In this document: piece after piece, positions 7,718 through 16,710 of the stretch
Layout: each line of letters opens with the position of its first letter
How positions within the stretch are numbered: the stretch's first letter is position 1
Assembly: GCA_036005185.1 (NCBI GenBank)
Contig: DASYQS010000052.1
Location: 1-64,000, forward strand
Source: VBAU01 sp036005185
Lineage (GTDB): Bacteria > Bacteroidota > Bacteroidia > Chitinophagales > Chitinophagaceae
DNA length: 64,000 nucleotides
Reading direction: 5' to 3'
Notes under the pieces: model-generated
Told to the model about the DNA's origin: nothing
The model's input: the letters and a program-made list of their open reading frames with translations, nothing else
Database searches by the model: none
Program-made: the position numbers and the translations under genes

Positions 7718-9160
7718 TTATTTAGCGAACCAAAGTTTTACATCGGTTTTAGGTCTTGGACTCGGCGCATTGGGGTTCGCGGCTAATTCGGCTGGTGTAT
7801 ATGGAAGCCTGGTAGGGATCACATTGGGATTATCACCCGCTGCGTTATTTACCAGAGCTAAAACCGGATACCCTGTTCTTCTATAATCGTCAAAGGCTTC
7901 TATGCCATTGCCAATCCATGCAATATATTTTTGCGTGATTATTTGCTTACGCTGCTCTTCAATTGTGCCGCTAAGAGTTACAACAGAAGGATTGGTTGCA
8001 AAATAGCTAGCGATTTCTGCGGCAGTCATACCTACCTTTTGCATAGAAGCAGTAATGCCGGCCTGGTAATAAGTATTGGCATTTCCGGGTGTTCCCAATG
8101 TTAATGCAGCTTCAGCCAAAATAAACTGCACCTGAAAATTGGTTAAAATCCGAATAGGCGCTTCACCGGTTGCTCCGGTTAGATAAGCATTATATTTTGA
8201 TCTGGTAGCTACTGCAGGAGCAGTTGCAGTTGATCCATTATCAAAAGATACAAATGCACCTGACGGCTTTGTAAAAAACTTAGCCAGCCTTACCGTATCA
8301 TTAAGACTTTTTGCGAGATTTAATAATCTTGTACTAAGCATTTGATCGCCTGTTCTGTTAATATTATTAAATGTATAAAGTGCATTTTGATTTCCTACTG
8401 TAGCTCCAAAAGGCACTTCGAAATCAAGGGCGTTTGAATTGATGTAATTATTGCCGGCGATTACACTTGCTATAGTGGAGGTTGCCAAAGACGGATTTTT
8501 GTTTGATATCTGTATAGCGAATTTTAAAAGCAAGGTATTCCCCATCCTTGCCCATTTGGTTAAGTCTCCTTTGTAAACAATATCATCATTTCCCGGTTTC
8601 AACGCACTGGTCTTTACAAGATCTGCCAGGCCGCTTTTAACAAGATCAAACAAGCTTGTAATACCAAGAGACGCATTACCCTGATAAATGTCTTCCTGCT
8701 TATCAAAACGGGGAAAAAGAGATTTTGTACCTTGGGCAGCTTGTGAATATGGTACCTCGCCCCAAAGATCTGTAGCTATCGAAAATAGATAGGCCATCTC
8801 CAATTTTGCGATACCAGAATAAGCGGGGCTGGTTGCTGAATATTGATCGATTAGTATTTGAAGATCACTCAGATCAACACCGTATATCTCACCATTCCAC
8901 TGGTTATCAAAAGCTCCATCCAGATTATATATATCATACGCTGCTGTTTGATTTGCTACTCCTGCAATATGCTGAACTAAGGCTGAAGTAGCCCTGTCCA
9001 GATCATTTGAATTTGCAAATGCCAGACCTATTGTTGTCGTAGGCAAAATAGTAGTAGCAGGAACAGCTGGAGGGTTATTAGGACTGATATTTACATCAAG
9101 ATATTTTTTGCAGGATGTAAATGATATAAATAACAAAAGCAAAAATGATATCTTTTTCAT
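7718..9160 (-). CDS. SusD-like outer-membrane lipoprotein (SusD-like_2 type)
   Basis: Surface ligand-binding partner of the SusC gene upstream. The signal has lipobox FTSC (Cys17), then KKYLDVNISPNNPPAVP, the usual start of the SusD-like_2 group. Other group marks are LVQHIAGVANQ, AYLFSIATDLWGEVPYSQA, WARMGNTLLLKFAIQISNKNP, QVQFILAEAAL and QKYIAWIGNGIEAFDDYRRTGYP near the C-terminus. Length of 480 residues fits. It differs from the protein at 2338-3834, which belongs to the classic RagB/SusD group, so the two loci probably bind different ligands. It starts 17 bases after the SusC stop. Confidence 0.92.
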   Translation of the reverse strand: MKKISFLLLLFISFTSCKKYLDVNISPNNPPAVPATTILPTTTIGLAFANSNDLDRATSALVQHIAGVANQTAAYDIYNLDGAFDNQWNGEIYGVDLSDLQILIDQYSATSPAYSGIAKLEMAYLFSIATDLWGEVPYSQAAQGTKSLFPRFDKQEDIYQGNASLGITSLFDLVKSGLADLVKTSALKPGNDDIVYKGDLTKWARMGNTLLLKFAIQISNKNPSLATSTIASVIAGNNYINSNALDFEVPFGATVGNQNALYTFNNINRTGDQMLSTRLLNLAKSLNDTVRLAKFFTKPSGAFVSFDNGSTATAPAVATRSKYNAYLTGATGEAPIRILTNFQVQFILAEAALTLGTPGNANTYYQAGITASMQKVGMTAAEIASYFATNPSVVTLSGTIEEQRKQIITQKYIAWIGNGIEAFDDYRRTGYPVLALVNNAAGDNPNVIPTRLPYTPAELAANPNAPSPRPKTDVKLWFAK

Positions 9161-9177
9161 GAGATTTTTTTAAAAGA

Positions 9178-12100
9178 TTAGATTGTTAGTTTAATGTTAG
9201 CACCAATGGTTCTTGCATTTGGAGTTCCCTGTAGATCAAGTCCTCTGATATTTCCCGCGCCTTGCGTATTGAGCTGTGGATCTATGGGAGCATTAGGCGC
9301 TACATAAAATACGTTCCGTGCAAATAATCCAAAACGGATACCAGCCAATTTTAAACGGTTAGTGATTTTATTAGGAACAGTATAGCCCAGCGTTAATTCT
9401 CTTAGATGAAGTACCGTGGCATCATATACATTGAATTCGCTTTGCAATCCACCCAATGCCTGCCAATATGCTTGACCGGATATTTGGATGTTATTGGCGG
9501 AATACTTCCCTGATGCGGGATCTAAAATTACGCCTGGCAGGATGTGTGGCTGCTCTCTATCCACAGCAGTAATATCCAAGGCGCCGCGTGATTTGTATGT
9601 TGCAGCCGTGAAGGAAAGAACCTGCCCTCCTTTTGTAAAATCAAAAGTGCAGCCTAAGTTAAATCCTTTATAGTTTAACGTATTCGTGACGCCAAATTGA
9701 TAGTCAGCATTAGGATCGGCCAATACCTGACCTGCAACTGTGGGTTGGTATGTACCAGTGGCAGGATTAATTAGGCGTTGCCCGTCAGGGCTTCTTGGTA
9801 TAACACCTCCGATGATAACACCGTAATGATATCCCACCTTAAAGGATGGAATGGATCCAATAAATGCGTTTCCCGGGATGGGGCTATTGTCTACACCGGG
9901 AGCAATGGATACAACCTTATTTCTCTGTCTGGTATAATTACCATTCAAGTCCCATGTAAAATCTCGGGTTCTGATCACCGTTGCACTTACATTGACTTCA
10001 ACTCCTTTATTTGTTAATTCTCCTATGTTAGTAGTATATGTTCTAAAACCAGATGAGGGTGCAACGGCTACATTTAGAATTTGTGATTTGCTATCCTCAC
10101 TATAATATGTTACATCAATAGACGCCCTGTTGCTAAAGAACTGTAGATTAATTCCTGCTTCATAGGAAGTTGTAAATTCCGGAGACAGCGGTATTGTATC
10201 GGAAAGTCTGGAGCTTGCACCAAAACCTCCAATAGCACCAAATGGAAAAGTAAAGCTGGCAACATTATTTCCGAAAGCTCCATTTACGTAAACATTGTTT
10301 AATAGGTAAGGGTCAGCATCTCTGCCTACTTTTGCATAACTGGCTCTTATTTTACCATAGCTGAAGATATCAGAATTAATTTTTAACGCATCTGTAAACA
10401 CAAAGGCTACATTAGCCGATGGATAGAAATACGTGTTTTTATTTTTGGGTAAGGTAGAAGATTTATCTGCCCGACCGGTTAGCTCAACAAAAACATAGTT
10501 TCTAAAATTGAAGGAAGCTTGTCCGTAATATCCGAGCAATCGGCGAAGTGTGGAAGCCTCGCCTGACCCGACACTAAATACAGCGCCATTACCTACATTA
10601 TAAAATCCCGGAACAGATAATTGATCTCCTTGTACCGCGATATCCTGAAATCTTCGTTGGTTTATATTTTGGCCGATTAAAGCAGTTAACGATAGACCAT
10701 GGGTAAATAAATTATTTCTTGTAGCCCTAATAATCAGATCTCCGTTTATTTCATTTCTAAAGAACATTTCATCTCGAACATTCCCGGCCGGCACCCTGTT
10801 AGAACTGATTGCAAAAACTTGTTTTCTCCGGTCAGTGTATATATCTCCGCCTGCGCGGTAAGATATATTCAGCCAGTTAAGCAAATCATAGCCCACGTTT
10901 ATATTCCCTGTAAATCTGTTCAGATAGCTATTCAAAGGATTTTCAAATTGATCAAAATAGGGATTATCTACTCCTGAAAAAGGATAATTATTCGTTCCAT
11001 TTGCGTTTTTATAAGTTCCGTTTACTCTATAAGAAGTTAGATCTATATTCCTGGCCAATCCTAATAAAGATGCCAACCCACTGTTGTTACCTCCTATTGT
11101 ACCTCGTTGGGCTGTGTTTGTATAAGTAATAGATCCACCGATCTTCATTTTTGCACCCACGGCAGTATTTGCACCAAACCTGAGAGTCGTTCTTTTTAAG
11201 AATGTATTATATAAGATTCCTTTTTGAGTAACATTACCAATAGAAAGTATTTGATTACGCACCGCATCTCCCGAGGTAATAGTTATTTCGTTCTCAGCAG
11301 TTGTGCCATGTCGGAAAAAGTCATTGATGTTATCGGGAAAGGCCTCGTAAGGAAATGTTTGCCCTGCTGTGTAGTTCACATTGTTTATATTCGCCGAGAG
11401 ACCTAGTAGTAAGCCGTTCGCCAAACTTGGCGTACTGCCAAATTTTGGACCAAATGAATTATTGGATGTCGAGTTAAATACTCCGCTGGTTCCCTCTCCA
11501 TACATATTTTGCACCTTCGGTAAACCAAAAGCGCTTTGAATACTAAAATTTGAATTAAGAACAACCTCAGCTTTACCTCTTGCACTGCCGCCCTTTTTAG
11601 TAGTGATAATAATGGCACCAGCCGAAGCTCTTGAACCATATAAAGCAGCAGCAGCCGGACCTTTTAAAATGTTTACTGATTCTACATTATTCATATCAAT
11701 ATCCAAGGCGCGGTTGGCCGGTTGGTTATCACCTAAAGTACCGTTGGGTCCGCTATTAGTTCTGTCCACATCATTACTTATAGGAATACCATCAATTACA
11801 AATAATGGCTGGTTACTTCCCGTAAAAGATGTAATACCCCTGATGTTGATATTTACAGAAGCTCCGGCGCCGCCACTTGCATTGGTAATATTAACGCCGG
11901 CAACCTTTCCCTGCAATGCATTCACGAGATTTACTTCTCCCTTGTTAGCAAGTTCCTCACCTTTTAAATTTTGTGACGCATACCCAAGCGACCTTTTATC
12001 TCTCGCAATACCGAGCGCCGTAACTACTACTTCCTGCAAATTTTTTCCAATTGTTTGCAGAGAAACATTTATTACAGTCTGGCTGCCAATATCAATCTGA

Positions 12101-12339
12101 GCTTCCTCCATAGTTACTGAAGAAATTACCAATGTTTTAGCATTGGCTGGAACTGTAATTGAATATGTCCCATCATTTTTTGTAACGGTACCAGTATTGG
12201 TACCTTTTACAATAACGGAGGCGTTTATAATCGGTGCACCTTTTTCATCAGTTACTTTACCAGTGATTGTTCTTTGTTGTGCGTGGAGTTGGCCAATGGC
12301 CAGCATAGCTGCCATAAGCAGGAATAGAAGTTTTCTCAT
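9178..12339 (-). CDS. SusC/RagA-family TonB-linked outer-membrane transporter
   Basis: First gene of a SusC-SusD-lipoprotein operon. The signal peptide (residues 1-20, ending QLHA) and the start of the regulatory-like domain (RTITGKVTDEKGAPIINASV) are almost the same as in the SusC at 3854-6811, but the proteins diverge after that. A TonB-box region (LQEVVVTALGIARDKRS), plug motifs (ALQGKVAGVNITNASGGAG, FVIDGIPISND, NILKGPAAAALYGSRASAG) and a long barrel follow. It has 1053 residues, normal for the family. The ALGIARDKRSLGY variant after the TonB box is common in SusC proteins paired with SusD-like_2 partners. The substrate is unknown. Confidence 0.95.
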   Translation of the reverse strand: MRKLLFLLMAAMLAIGQLHAQQRTITGKVTDEKGAPIINASVIVKGTNTGTVTKNDGTYSITVPANAKTLVISSVTMEEAQIDIGSQTVINVSLQTIGKNLQEVVVTALGIARDKRSLGYASQNLKGEELANKGEVNLVNALQGKVAGVNITNASGGAGASVNINIRGITSFTGSNQPLFVIDGIPISNDVDRTNSGPNGTLGDNQPANRALDIDMNNVESVNILKGPAAAALYGSRASAGAIIITTKKGGSARGKAEVVLNSNFSIQSAFGLPKVQNMYGEGTSGVFNSTSNNSFGPKFGSTPSLANGLLLGLSANINNVNYTAGQTFPYEAFPDNINDFFRHGTTAENEITITSGDAVRNQILSIGNVTQKGILYNTFLKRTTLRFGANTAVGAKMKIGGSITYTNTAQRGTIGGNNSGLASLLGLARNIDLTSYRVNGTYKNANGTNNYPFSGVDNPYFDQFENPLNSYLNRFTGNINVGYDLLNWLNISYRAGGDIYTDRRKQVFAISSNRVPAGNVRDEMFFRNEINGDLIIRATRNNLFTHGLSLTALIGQNINQRRFQDIAVQGDQLSVPGFYNVGNGAVFSVGSGEASTLRRLLGYYGQASFNFRNYVFVELTGRADKSSTLPKNKNTYFYPSANVAFVFTDALKINSDIFSYGKIRASYAKVGRDADPYLLNNVYVNGAFGNNVASFTFPFGAIGGFGASSRLSDTIPLSPEFTTSYEAGINLQFFSNRASIDVTYYSEDSKSQILNVAVAPSSGFRTYTTNIGELTNKGVEVNVSATVIRTRDFTWDLNGNYTRQRNKVVSIAPGVDNSPIPGNAFIGSIPSFKVGYHYGVIIGGVIPRSPDGQRLINPATGTYQPTVAGQVLADPNADYQFGVTNTLNYKGFNLGCTFDFTKGGQVLSFTAATYKSRGALDITAVDREQPHILPGVILDPASGKYSANNIQISGQAYWQALGGLQSEFNVYDATVLHLRELTLGYTVPNKITNRLKLAGIRFGLFARNVFYVAPNAPIDPQLNTQGAGNIRGLDLQGTPNARTIGANIKLTI

Positions 12340-12496
12340 GTGAGCATTGTTTTGTGTTACAAAAAATTACTTATCCATTTCATGGAGTAGGAATCATATA
12401 TGGGTTGTAAAAAGGGACTAAATTATTGCAAGCAGTCGTCAATCCTAAGTATGTGAATCAAATAAGGCAAAGGCTAATATACAAAAGCTGCATATC
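12340..12496 (-). promoter_or_regulatory. SusC leader, copy B of a duplicated upstream region
   Basis: Counterpart of 6812-6969. The leaders align along their length, with an identical 37-base core at 12460-12496, and the match continues into the signal-peptide codons. The remaining DNA up to the thiolase stop (12497-12639) is AT-rich and shows no gene or clear terminator. Confidence 0.6.
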
Positions 12497-12639
12497 TCCT
12501 TTAAAAAAAAAATTGATTATTTCATTTTAAAAAATAACCTTATTATCTGTCTGTTGTATAATGAAATTAGCTTTCACATACAGATGTTTCAGAAAAGTAG
12601 TAGCCTTTTTAAATCTCTTAAAAATTTTGAAAGTTTTTA

Positions 12640-13836
12640 CTAATCTACCAACTTATAGATTATCGAGGCGCCCTGCCCCACACCTACACACATGGTGGCT
12701 AATCCATATTTCAATCTGCTTCGTTTCATTTCATGAATAAGCGTTGTTGAGATTCTTGCTCCACTGCATCCCAATGGATGGCCAATAGCAATAGCGCCTC
12801 CATTCACGTTTACCCGATTTACATCTAATCCAAGATCGTGAATACAGGCAATAGATTGCGACGCAAATGCTTCATTTAATTCTATTAGGTCAATCCCTTC
12901 AATTTTCAATCCGGCCCTTGCTAATGCCTTTTTTGTAGCGGGCACGGGGCCAATGCCCATGATAGCCGGATCAACTCCAGCCACCGCCATAGAAATAATT
13001 TTTACAATCGGCTTTAATGCAAATTTTTTAACCGCTTCCTCGCTTGCCAATAATAAAACAGATGCTCCATCATTAATACCTGAAGAATTGCCGGCAGTCA
13101 CAGAGCCATCTTTTACAAATGCTGGTTTTAAAGATGCTAGTTTTTCTAATGACGTATGGCGTGGCGGTTCATCTTTATCAAACAAAATCATTTCTTTTCC
13201 ATCCTTTGTTTCTATGCCAATCATTTCATCTCTCCATTTGTCTTCGTCTAAAGCAGCAAAATATTTTTGTTGGGAAGCCAAAGCAAACTCATCCTGCTGC
13301 TCTCTTGAAATTTTCCATTGCTTTGCAACATTTTCCGCAGTTTCTCCCATGCTATAAGGGTAGTGGATTTCAACAAGCTTTTCATTCTTAAATCGCCAAC
13401 CAAGAGTGGTATCATAAATTTCAGTTTGGCGTTGAAAAGCAGATGTTGCTTTTTGCATAACAAAAGGAGCTCTTGTCATGCTTTCAACTCCCCCGGCAAT
13501 GATCAACTCAGCATCTCCGCACATTACTTGCCTGGCCGCATCCATGATAGCTTGTAAGCCTGATGCGCATAGACGGTTTACGGTATTTCCCGCTACCGAA
13601 ACAGGGAGGCCTGCAAGCAATAACGCCATCCTTGCTACATTCCGGTTATCTTCTCCTGCCTGATTAGCATCGCCGGCAATCACATCTTCAATAGCATTAA
13701 CATCAATCGTTGGGCTTCTTTGTACCAATGCTTTTATCACATGAGCTAGCAGATCGTCAGGGCGAACAGAGCTCAAGGCACCACCATATTTTCCAATGGG
13801 TGTCCGTACTGCGTCTATTACATAAGTTGATTTCAT
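12640..13836 (-). CDS. Acetyl-CoA C-acyltransferase (thiolase)
   Basis: Cleaves 3-ketoacyl-CoA to acetyl-CoA and a shortened acyl-CoA, or runs in reverse. The start MKSTYVIDAVRTPIGKYGG at 13836 is the standard thiolase N-terminus; an ATG 20 codons upstream would add repeat-derived residues and is rejected. The nucleophile is Cys90 (NRLCASGLQ). GGVESMTRAPFVM, NVNGGAIAIGHPLGCSGAR with the catalytic His, and the second active Cys in CVGVGQG are all intact. Length of 398 residues is typical. Sequence style suggests the FadA/PcaF branch (fatty-acid or 3-oxoadipyl-CoA thiolase), but no beta-oxidation genes are adjacent, so the exact substrate is open. Confidence 0.93.
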   Translation of the reverse strand: MKSTYVIDAVRTPIGKYGGALSSVRPDDLLAHVIKALVQRSPTIDVNAIEDVIAGDANQAGEDNRNVARMALLLAGLPVSVAGNTVNRLCASGLQAIMDAARQVMCGDAELIIAGGVESMTRAPFVMQKATSAFQRQTEIYDTTLGWRFKNEKLVEIHYPYSMGETAENVAKQWKISREQQDEFALASQQKYFAALDEDKWRDEMIGIETKDGKEMILFDKDEPPRHTSLEKLASLKPAFVKDGSVTAGNSSGINDGASVLLLASEEAVKKFALKPIVKIISMAVAGVDPAIMGIGPVPATKKALARAGLKIEGIDLIELNEAFASQSIACIHDLGLDVNRVNVNGGAIAIGHPLGCSGARISTTLIHEMKRSRLKYGLATMCVGVGQGASIIYKLVD

Positions 13837-13849
13837 AAACTCTCCCAAT

Positions 13850-13919
13850 CCTCCAGTGGAGGCTTTTAAGAAAGATTTGCAAGATAAGAGATTCAAAGTT
13901 TTCCTTTAGGGGGCAGGGG
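13850..13919. repeat. Two small GC-rich repeats upstream of the thiolase and rlmN
   Basis: CCTCCAGTGGAGG (13850-13862) is a perfect inverted repeat, and CCTTTAGGGGGCAGGGG (13903-13919) resembles the element at 761-785. They fill the gap between the divergent thiolase and rlmN genes and open a false upstream start for the thiolase. Confidence 0.55.
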
Positions 13920-13924
13920 TTTGT

Positions 13925-13932
13925 TATCTTTG
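13925..13932 (+). promoter_or_regulatory. -7 box (TATCTTTG) of rlmN
   Basis: TATCTTTG ends 4 bases before the rlmN ATG at 13937, so the message should be leaderless or nearly so. No ribosome binding site could fit. Confidence 0.6.
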
Positions 13933-13936
13933 CAAA

Positions 13937-14986
13937 ATGCTTAAAACAGTGCAGAAAAATATCAGGCATTTGAATTTAGCTGAGCTTGAAAAATATTTCG
14001 AAAGCATCAGTGAAAAAAATTTCAGAGCAAAACAAGTTTATGAGTGGATCTGGCAAAAAGGAGCAATAAGCTTCGCTGATATGACGAACTTGAGCAAGCA
14101 GCTTCGCCAGCAGCTAGGCGAAGTGTTTACATTACCCGCATTGACTATTGATGCTACACAATACAGCGCAGACGGCACTGTGAAAACGCGTTTCAAAACA
14201 TGGGACAACCATCTTGTAGAGGGTGTATTGATCCCCACAGAATCACGCTTTACAGCCTGTGTTTCTTCACAAATAGGTTGCAGCTTGAGTTGTAAGTTTT
14301 GCGCCACGGGCTACATGGAACGCGAACGCAATCTTGAATTTGATGAAATTTATGATGAGGTTATTCTCATCAATCAGCAATGTGAAAAATTATATGGAAA
14401 AAAACTTACCAATATTGTGTTTATGGGCATGGGTGAGCCGTTGCTGAATTATAAAAATGTATTGAAAGCAATTGAACGAATTTCTTCGCCTGATGGGTTA
14501 GGCATGAGCCCGAGAAGAATTACTGTTTCCACTGCTGGTGTAGCCAAAATGATAAGGCAATTAGGCGATGATCAAGTAAAGTTTAAGCTTGCATTATCAT
14601 TGCATGCGGCCAATGATCAGAAAAGGCATGAGATCATGCCCATAAATGATACGAACAACATTAAATCATTGATTGATGCCTTAAATTATTTTTATAAGCA
14701 AACAAAGAATGAGATCACATTTGAATACATTCTCTTCAACAATTTTAACGATAGCTTGAAAGACGCTGATGAACTAATTAAGATTTATCGTCAAGTTCCT
14801 GCTGATCTTATCAATATCATTGAATACAATCCGATCGACTTTGCAGAATTTTCCAAACCGACAGAAATTAAGATCGAGACTTTTATGAAATATCTGGAGA
14901 AAAATAAAGTGAATGCAAGGCTGCGCCGCAGCAGAGGTAAAGACATTGATGCTGCTTGTGGGCAATTAGCAAATAAAGGCAATTAA
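13937..14986 (+). CDS. rlmN: 23S rRNA (adenine-2503-C2) methyltransferase RlmN
   Basis: Radical SAM enzyme that methylates A2503 of 23S rRNA and A37 of some tRNAs. The 4Fe-4S motif CX3CX2C is at Cys115, Cys119 and Cys122 (IGCSLSCKFCATG). The family motifs FMGMGEPLLNY, RRITVSTAG and KLALSLHAAND are present, and a conserved Cys near the C-terminus (DAACGQL) matches the methyl-carrying cysteine. Length of 349 residues is standard. The gene has its own promoter at 13925 and stands just before two rRNA pseudouridine synthases, giving a small rRNA-modification cluster. Confidence 0.96.
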   Translation: MLKTVQKNIRHLNLAELEKYFESISEKNFRAKQVYEWIWQKGAISFADMTNLSKQLRQQLGEVFTLPALTIDATQYSADGTVKTRFKTWDNHLVEGVLIPTESRFTACVSSQIGCSLSCKFCATGYMERERNLEFDEIYDEVILINQQCEKLYGKKLTNIVFMGMGEPLLNYKNVLKAIERISSPDGLGMSPRRITVSTAGVAKMIRQLGDDQVKFKLALSLHAANDQKRHEIMPINDTNNIKSLIDALNYFYKQTKNEITFEYILFNNFNDSLKDADELIKIYRQVPADLINIIEYNPIDFAEFSKPTEIKIETFMKYLEKNKVNARLRRSRGKDIDAACGQLANKGN

Positions 14987-15018
14987 ATTTTACTGTTGTA
15001 AAACAGCACATTTCTCTT

Positions 15019-15972
15019 ATGAAAAAAAAATCACTTGGCAACTTTGATAAGTTTGCAAGAAAGAAAAGCAATGCGGCCATTAAAGAACAATTCAAGCAGG
15101 AAAAAAGAAAATGGAAAAAAGAGAGAGAAGAGTTTTTTGAAAAGAAAAGACTTACCAAGGAACAAGGTACAGGGTACAAGGTGCAAGGTCGCTCTGAAAT
15201 TCGAAATCCTAAACCTGAAACTGAACTTATGCCTGTCAACAAATTCATTGCTCATTGCGGAGTTTGTTCAAGAAGGGATGCGGCGGAATTGGTAAAACAG
15301 GGAAAAGTAAAGGTGAATAATGAAACAATCACTGAGCCCGGCCATAAAGTATCTGAAAAAGATGAGATCAAAGTAAATGGCAAAAGAATTTCCATAGCAA
15401 AAAATCTTATTTACATACTTCTTAATAAACCGAAAGACTACATTACCACAACCGACGATCCCCAAAAAAGAAAAACAGTTTTGGATCTAATTCGTGTGAA
15501 AGAAAGAATATATCCTGTAGGAAGATTGGACAGAAATACATCAGGAGTTTTATTACTTACGAATGATGGCGAGCTTTCTCAAAAACTTAGTCATCCCAGC
15601 CATGAAGTAAAAAAGGTTTACCATGTTGGCTTAAATCACCCTTTAGAGAAAAAAGATTTTGACCATGTATTAAAAGGTGTGAATCTGGAAGATGGCCCTG
15701 CAACGGTAGATGTATTGGCTTATGCCGATTCAAAAGACAAAACTCAATTGGGTGTTGAAATTCACAGCGGTCGAAATCGAATTGTGCGAAGGATTTTTGA
15801 ACACCTTGGCTATGATGTAAAAAATCTTGACCGGGTCATGTTTGCTGGTCTTACAAAAAAAAATGTGGAAAGAGGCAAATGGAGATTCTTGACTGAAAAA
15901 GAAGTGCGAGCCTTGAAATATTTCGGCGCACCGAACCACTCCCGGAAGCAAAGCTTAAATCCCGAACGATGA
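15019..15972 (+). CDS. RsuA/RluB-family rRNA pseudouridine synthase with basic N-terminal extension
   Basis: Isomerises a uridine in rRNA, probably U2605 of 23S rRNA (RluB type). Residues 1-46 are highly charged and probably helical (KQEKRKWKKEREEFFEKKR). A short linker follows, then an S4 RNA-binding domain from about residue 71 (MPVNKFIAHCGVCSRRDA). The synthase domain carries the catalytic Asp in GRLDRNTSGVLLLTNDGEL and ends with SGRNRIVRRIFEHLGYDV. Basic extensions are usual in Bacteroidota members, so I keep the ATG at 15019, although the ATG at 15229 would also give a complete enzyme. The linker (about 47-69) is coded by DNA of the intergenic GGTACAAG repeat type. The stop overlaps the next start (ATGA). 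Confidence 0.92.
   Translation: MKKKSLGNFDKFARKKSNAAIKEQFKQEKRKWKKEREEFFEKKRLTKEQGTGYKVQGRSEIRNPKPETELMPVNKFIAHCGVCSRRDAAELVKQGKVKVNNETITEPGHKVSEKDEIKVNGKRISIAKNLIYILLNKPKDYITTTDDPQKRKTVLDLIRVKERIYPVGRLDRNTSGVLLLTNDGELSQKLSHPSHEVKKVYHVGLNHPLEKKDFDHVLKGVNLEDGPATVDVLAYADSKDKTQLGVEIHSGRNRIVRRIFEHLGYDVKNLDRVMFAGLTKKNVERGKWRFLTEKEVRALKYFGAPNHSRKQSLNPER
15157..15228. repeat. GGTACAAG word repeat inside the RluB-type gene
   Basis: AAGGAACAAGGTACAGGGTA and the following ACAAGGTGCAAGG use the same word as the foldback at 174-300, here in frame. They are followed by GAAATTCGAAATCCTAAACC, also repeat-like. The stretch encodes the linker KEQGTGYKVQGRSEIRNPKP. Confidence 0.6.
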
Positions 15973-16697
15973 AGATTGCCGAGCTGATCATTTTTGAGAA
16001 CGATGATTTTATTACACTGAATAAACCTTCAGGGTTGCTTTCAATACCCGATCGCCAAGGAAAAGAAATTTCATTGAAAAAAATACTGCAAGATAATTAT
16101 GGTGAAATTTTTACTATTCACAGATTAGATAAGGGTACAAGCGGAATGATTCTTTTTGCGAAGAATGAACCTAGTCACAAATATTTCTCTCAGCAATTTG
16201 AGGGCAGGCAAACTGAAAAAATTTATTTAGGATTGATTATTGGCTCCCCGAGCAACAAGAAAGGAATGATTGATTCACCCATCATGGAACACCCTGTAAA
16301 AAAAGGCTTGATGGTGATAAACAGAAAAGGAAAAGAATCGTTGACTGATTATGAAGTGCTGGAAGATTTCGGAATTTATTCTTGGGTTCAATTTCAAATT
16401 TATACAGGTCGCACGCATCAGATACGTGTCCACATGAAAGAAATGGGTCACCCAATCGCTTGTGATGAATTATATGGGGATGGAAGGGACGTTTTTCTTT
16501 CTTCGATCAAACATAATTTCAAACTCTCCAAAAATGAAGAGGAAGAAAGGCCCATATTAAATCGCCTTGCACTTCATGCATCTCAATTAAAATTTATTGG
16601 ACCAGACCAGCAGCGTTATGAATTCGAAGCTCCTATACCGAAAGATTTGAAAGCTACTCTGCAACAACTGTCGAAGAGAAAAAAATTTGCAAAATAG
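15969..16697 (+). CDS. RluA-family pseudouridine synthase
   Basis: Converts uridine to pseudouridine in rRNA or tRNA. The catalytic motif HRLDKGTSGMILFAKN is intact (residues about 51-66), along with VNKPSG-like NKPSGLLSIPDR near the start and RTHQIRVHMKEMGHPIACDELYG in the second half. No S4 domain is present. At 242 residues it is a short RluA-type enzyme that begins directly at the catalytic domain. The start overlaps the stop of the preceding synthase by four bases, so the two are translationally coupled. The exact target nucleotide cannot be read from the sequence. Confidence 0.93.
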   Translation: MKIAELIIFENDDFITLNKPSGLLSIPDRQGKEISLKKILQDNYGEIFTIHRLDKGTSGMILFAKNEPSHKYFSQQFEGRQTEKIYLGLIIGSPSNKKGMIDSPIMEHPVKKGLMVINRKGKESLTDYEVLEDFGIYSWVQFQIYTGRTHQIRVHMKEMGHPIACDELYGDGRDVFLSSIKHNFKLSKNEEEERPILNRLALHASQLKFIGPDQQRYEFEAPIPKDLKATLQQLSKRKKFAK

Positions 16698-16710
16698 TTT
16701 TCACATCAGA

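Noticed and set aside
11603..12100. 165-codon plus-strand frame antisense to SusC, and similar long antisense frames at 6171, 12953 and 23000
   Set aside because: They are shadows of strongly coding minus-strand genes and show no family motifs or promoters.
13850..13919. Transcription terminator upstream of rlmN
   Set aside because: The CCTCCAGTGGAGG dyad has no T run and lies in a divergent region where no transcript ends; it is better seen as a repeat.
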